Origin: Pseudomonadota bacterium
GTDB lineage: Bacteria > Myxococcota_A > Polyangia > Fen-1088
Reading direction: 5' to 3'
Length of the DNA: 8,067 nt
NCBI GenBank assembly: GCA_017881285.1
Contig: JADGRD010000136.1
Location: 1 to 8,067, forward strand
The first letter of the stretch is position 1. The number at the start of each line of letters is the position of its first letter. Positions 6,418 through 8,067 of the stretch are shown piece by piece. A program made the position numbers and the translations under genes. Under the pieces are notes generated by a model that saw nothing but the letters and a program-made list of their open reading frames with translations, had not been told where the DNA came from and made no database searches.

Positions 6418-7998
6418 ATGAAACCCCAAATCAGGTTGAATGTTTCTTCTAGGAATCTTGGCCGGCTCGCAGTTCTGGGCTTGGTCGTCACGCTCGGCGC
6501 TTGCTCGGGTCGCAACGCGGACAAGTCCGTGGAGTCTTCGACCTATGCGCTCACGGGCTCGTTCGTGATCTCGGGCGTGGTCACGACATCGAAAGGTCCC
6601 GTCGTGGGCGCCACCGTGAAACTGCAGGGGTCGGAAACCCGCACCGCCTTCTCCGACGCGACCGGGCACTACTCCATTCCCGGACTCGGCGCCGGCAGCT
6701 ATCAGGTGTCGGCGTCCGCGGGTACCGCCTGCGCGAGCACGGCTGTGGCGCTCAACAACATCACCGGCAGCATGACGGTCGATCTCGGAATGACCGGGAC
6801 TGGCTGTGCGACCTTCGTCGGGGTACTCGGGCCGCAAGGCCCGGCAGGGCCCAAGGGAGACACCGGTGCAACCGGGGCGAAGGGACCTGTGGGCCCGGCT
6901 GGCCCAGCGGGCGCGACTGGTCCAGCGGGCGCGACTGGCCCAGCGGGCGCGACTGGCCCAGCGGGTCCGCAAGGCAGTCCCGGCGTCGCCGGTCCACAGG
7001 GCATTCCGGGGGTGGCAGGGCCCGCGGGATCGCCAGGCGTAGCGGGTCCAGCAGGGCTCCAGGGTCCGTCCGGTCCGCAGGGCGCAACGGGTCCTCAGGG
7101 GCCAGTGGGTCCCCAGGGTCCTCCCGGAGCCGTAACGCCGCCACTCACCGTCATCGGCTCCATGAGCCTGGGCGACGTGGTGTCCAATGCGCCCATCCGC
7201 GTGTTCAGCCAGCGGGCGGATATCCCGTTGGATCCGGCTACCGGTCATCCAGCCGGGACGGCACAGGTGTCCGACATCCAGATCAGTCGGGACAGCGATG
7301 CCGCGAGCCCGAAGCTCGCCTTTGTTGCCGCGATCGGCACGACCACGGATACGGCGCAAATCGTGCTTGCCGGGGGCGCGCTCACCATCGGGCTGCAGGC
7401 GGTTAAAGTCTCCCTCGCCAGCACGGATTCATCCCAGGACGGCGTGCCCATCGAGAAGCTTACGGTGCACTTCAGGAAGGCCACGTACACCTACAATAGC
7501 GGGAGCTCATCGGCCACGTTCACCTACGACCCGTTGAGTGATCGCGGCTCCTCCGGTCCCATCCCGTTCACCCCCAACTTCGTCTTCTTCGGCCCGGGCG
7601 TCGACCCTGGCTCCTATGCGGGCCAGACGCCATTCACCAAGCTCGTGTTTGGCGTGACCGGCCCCAGCACAGGTCGTGCGGTCGTTTCTCCGCTCTCGCT
7701 CGTCACCGGCGTCACTGCGGAGACGATCAAGCAGCTGAGCATGGTCGTTGCGGAGGAGCCAACTCAGAACGTGACCGCTCGGTTCACAGCGATCGATACG
7801 AGTGGCGTGGCCGTTGATCGGATGCGCTATGCGCTCGCGAGCACGCTTGCTTCATCGGTGGTGATCGAGACCTCCCCGACCGGAGTGCTCCAGGAGACCA
7901 TGGCGCTCCAGGTCGGCGGAAAGATCACCTGGTCGGCCAAGCCGCTCGCGGGTGGCGATGAGGTGTCGACCGAGTGGGATCCCACCTCCAATCGCTAG
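6418..7998 (+). CDS. Collagen-stalk lipoprotein with two C-terminal Hcp-like domains
   Basis: This 526-residue protein has a signal peptide ending in a perfect lipobox, L-G-A-C (Cys29). Residues 47-130 look like a carboxypeptidase-regulatory-like beta-sandwich (VISGVVTTSKGPVVGATVKL, then GHYSIPGLGAGSYQVSASA). Residues 138-239 are 34 uninterrupted Gly-X-Y triplets, including a GPKGDT start, and should form a trimeric collagen-like rod. Residues about 242-369 resemble Hcp, the type VI secretion tube protein: VSDIQISRDSDAASPKLAFV matches its 'D-x-ASP-x-L' region, and VPIEKLTVHFRKATYTY matches its last strand. Residues about 382-507 appear to be a second, weaker copy ending in VLQETMALQVGGKITWSA. 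The Hcp assignment is motif-based. A lipid anchor and stalk argue against a working T6SS tube subunit. The start is ATG 6418; an in-frame TTG at 6391 would only lengthen the signal peptide. No T6SS gene is adjacent. Confidence 0.85.
   Translation: MKPQIRLNVSSRNLGRLAVLGLVVTLGACSGRNADKSVESSTYALTGSFVISGVVTTSKGPVVGATVKLQGSETRTAFSDATGHYSIPGLGAGSYQVSASAGTACASTAVALNNITGSMTVDLGMTGTGCATFVGVLGPQGPAGPKGDTGATGAKGPVGPAGPAGATGPAGATGPAGATGPAGPQGSPGVAGPQGIPGVAGPAGSPGVAGPAGLQGPSGPQGATGPQGPVGPQGPPGAVTPPLTVIGSMSLGDVVSNAPIRVFSQRADIPLDPATGHPAGTAQVSDIQISRDSDAASPKLAFVAAIGTTTDTAQIVLAGGALTIGLQAVKVSLASTDSSQDGVPIEKLTVHFRKATYTYNSGSSSATFTYDPLSDRGSSGPIPFTPNFVFFGPGVDPGSYAGQTPFTKLVFGVTGPSTGRAVVSPLSLVTGVTAETIKQLSMVVAEEPTQNVTARFTAIDTSGVAVDRMRYALASTLASSVVIETSPTGVLQETMALQVGGKITWSAKPLAGGDEVSTEWDPTSNR
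6829..7134 (+). repeat. Collagen-like Gly-X-Y region (34 triplets)
   Basis: Glycine occupies every third codon for 102 residues without interruption. Pro is common at X, and Ala, Gln and Thr at Y; GPA and GAT dominate the first half and GPQ the second. Bacteria generally lack prolyl hydroxylation, so stability would come from Pro and from charged or polar pairs such as the Lys-Gly-Asp near the start. A 102-residue triple helix would be about 29 nm long using the standard rise per residue. Confidence 0.95.
6907..6960 (+). repeat. 18-bp tandem repeat, three copies, inside the collagen region
   Basis: Three 18-bp units (6907-6924, 6925-6942, 6943-6960) differ at a single base (T versus C at 6921 and its equivalents) and encode the six residues AGATGP. 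They are flanked by partial copies. The near identity at synonymous positions points to recent slippage, and gain or loss of a unit keeps the Gly-X-Y register. Confidence 0.9.
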
Positions 7999-8015
7999 CC
8001 TGACAGAGTGAGCGG

Positions 8016-8038
8016 CGGAACCGAGTACAGTAGTTCCG
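8016..8038 (+). terminator. Inverted repeat after the collagen/Hcp gene (weak terminator candidate)
   Basis: CGGAAC (8016-8021) and GTTCCG (8033-8038) are perfect 6-bp arms around an 11-nt spacer, starting 18 bp after the TAG stop. There is no U-tract, and the long loop is unlike a classic terminator, so it could equally be an operator for the next gene or a chance match. Confidence 0.25.
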
Positions 8039-8067
8039 TGGCTGTGACGGAGGGGCGCAGGGATATC

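Noticed and set aside
6418..7998. Idea that the collagen/Hcp protein is a type VI secretion tube subunit
   Set aside because: It carries a lipoprotein signal and a long stalk, and no sheath, baseplate, VgrG or ATPase gene is in the window.
8008..8067. GTG-initiated open frame running off the end of the window (starts at 8008 or 8038)
   Set aside because: Only 20 codons are visible, with no clear ribosome-binding site and no motif. GGAGGGG near 8049-8055 could instead be the ribosome-binding site of a gene starting beyond the window.

Overview
The window is GC-rich DNA with a dense set of exported-protein genes. A Hanks-type Ser/Thr kinase, TPR proteins with an Ala/Pro linker, and several lipoproteins carrying long Pro-, Asp- or Gly-rich stalks are typical of myxobacteria (Myxococcota, perhaps a Polyangia-like lineage). 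That assignment is inferred from style and gene content, because no marker gene is present.

Layout. Positions 1-601 (minus strand) hold the N-terminal two-thirds of a kinase domain whose 3' end lies outside the window. A 259-bp divergent intergenic region (602-860) follows, with the only AT-rich patch of the window and an inverted repeat. All remaining genes are on the plus strand: a lipoprotein with a Glu-Pro-Gly-Pro stalk and a six-cysteine C-terminal domain (861-1793); a 501-residue polytopic GT-C-like glycosyltransferase (1922-3427); a TPR protein with a signal peptide and a C-terminal membrane segment (3505-4188), followed 20 bp later by a lipoprotein with an Asp/Gly-rich linker and about eight propeller-like repeats (4209-6281); a 69-bp fragment that is the decayed 3' end of a second GT-C gene (6285-6353); and a 526-residue lipoprotein with a carboxypeptidase-regulatory-like domain, 34 unbroken collagen Gly-X-Y triplets and two Hcp-like domains (6418-7998). 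The last 69 bases hold a small inverted repeat and perhaps the start of another gene.

How it may work together. Every plus-strand product is predicted to be exported, lipidated or membrane-embedded, so the region looks like a cell-envelope or surface island. Three lipoproteins use the same plan with different building blocks: lipid anchor, flexible or rod-like stalk, then a folded head. The GT-C enzyme could modify envelope glycans or surface proteins, but no substrate can be read from the sequence. The kinase is divergent and may be unrelated.

The two strongest leads are (1) the collagen-stalk lipoprotein ending in two Hcp-like domains, where trimerisation through the collagen would bring six Hcp folds together, the number in an Hcp ring; and (2) the pair of GT-C 3' ends that bracket the TPR/lipoprotein pair as diverged direct repeats, suggesting that this pair was inserted into, or replaced, a second GT-C gene. 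All family assignments were made by reading motifs, without database searches.
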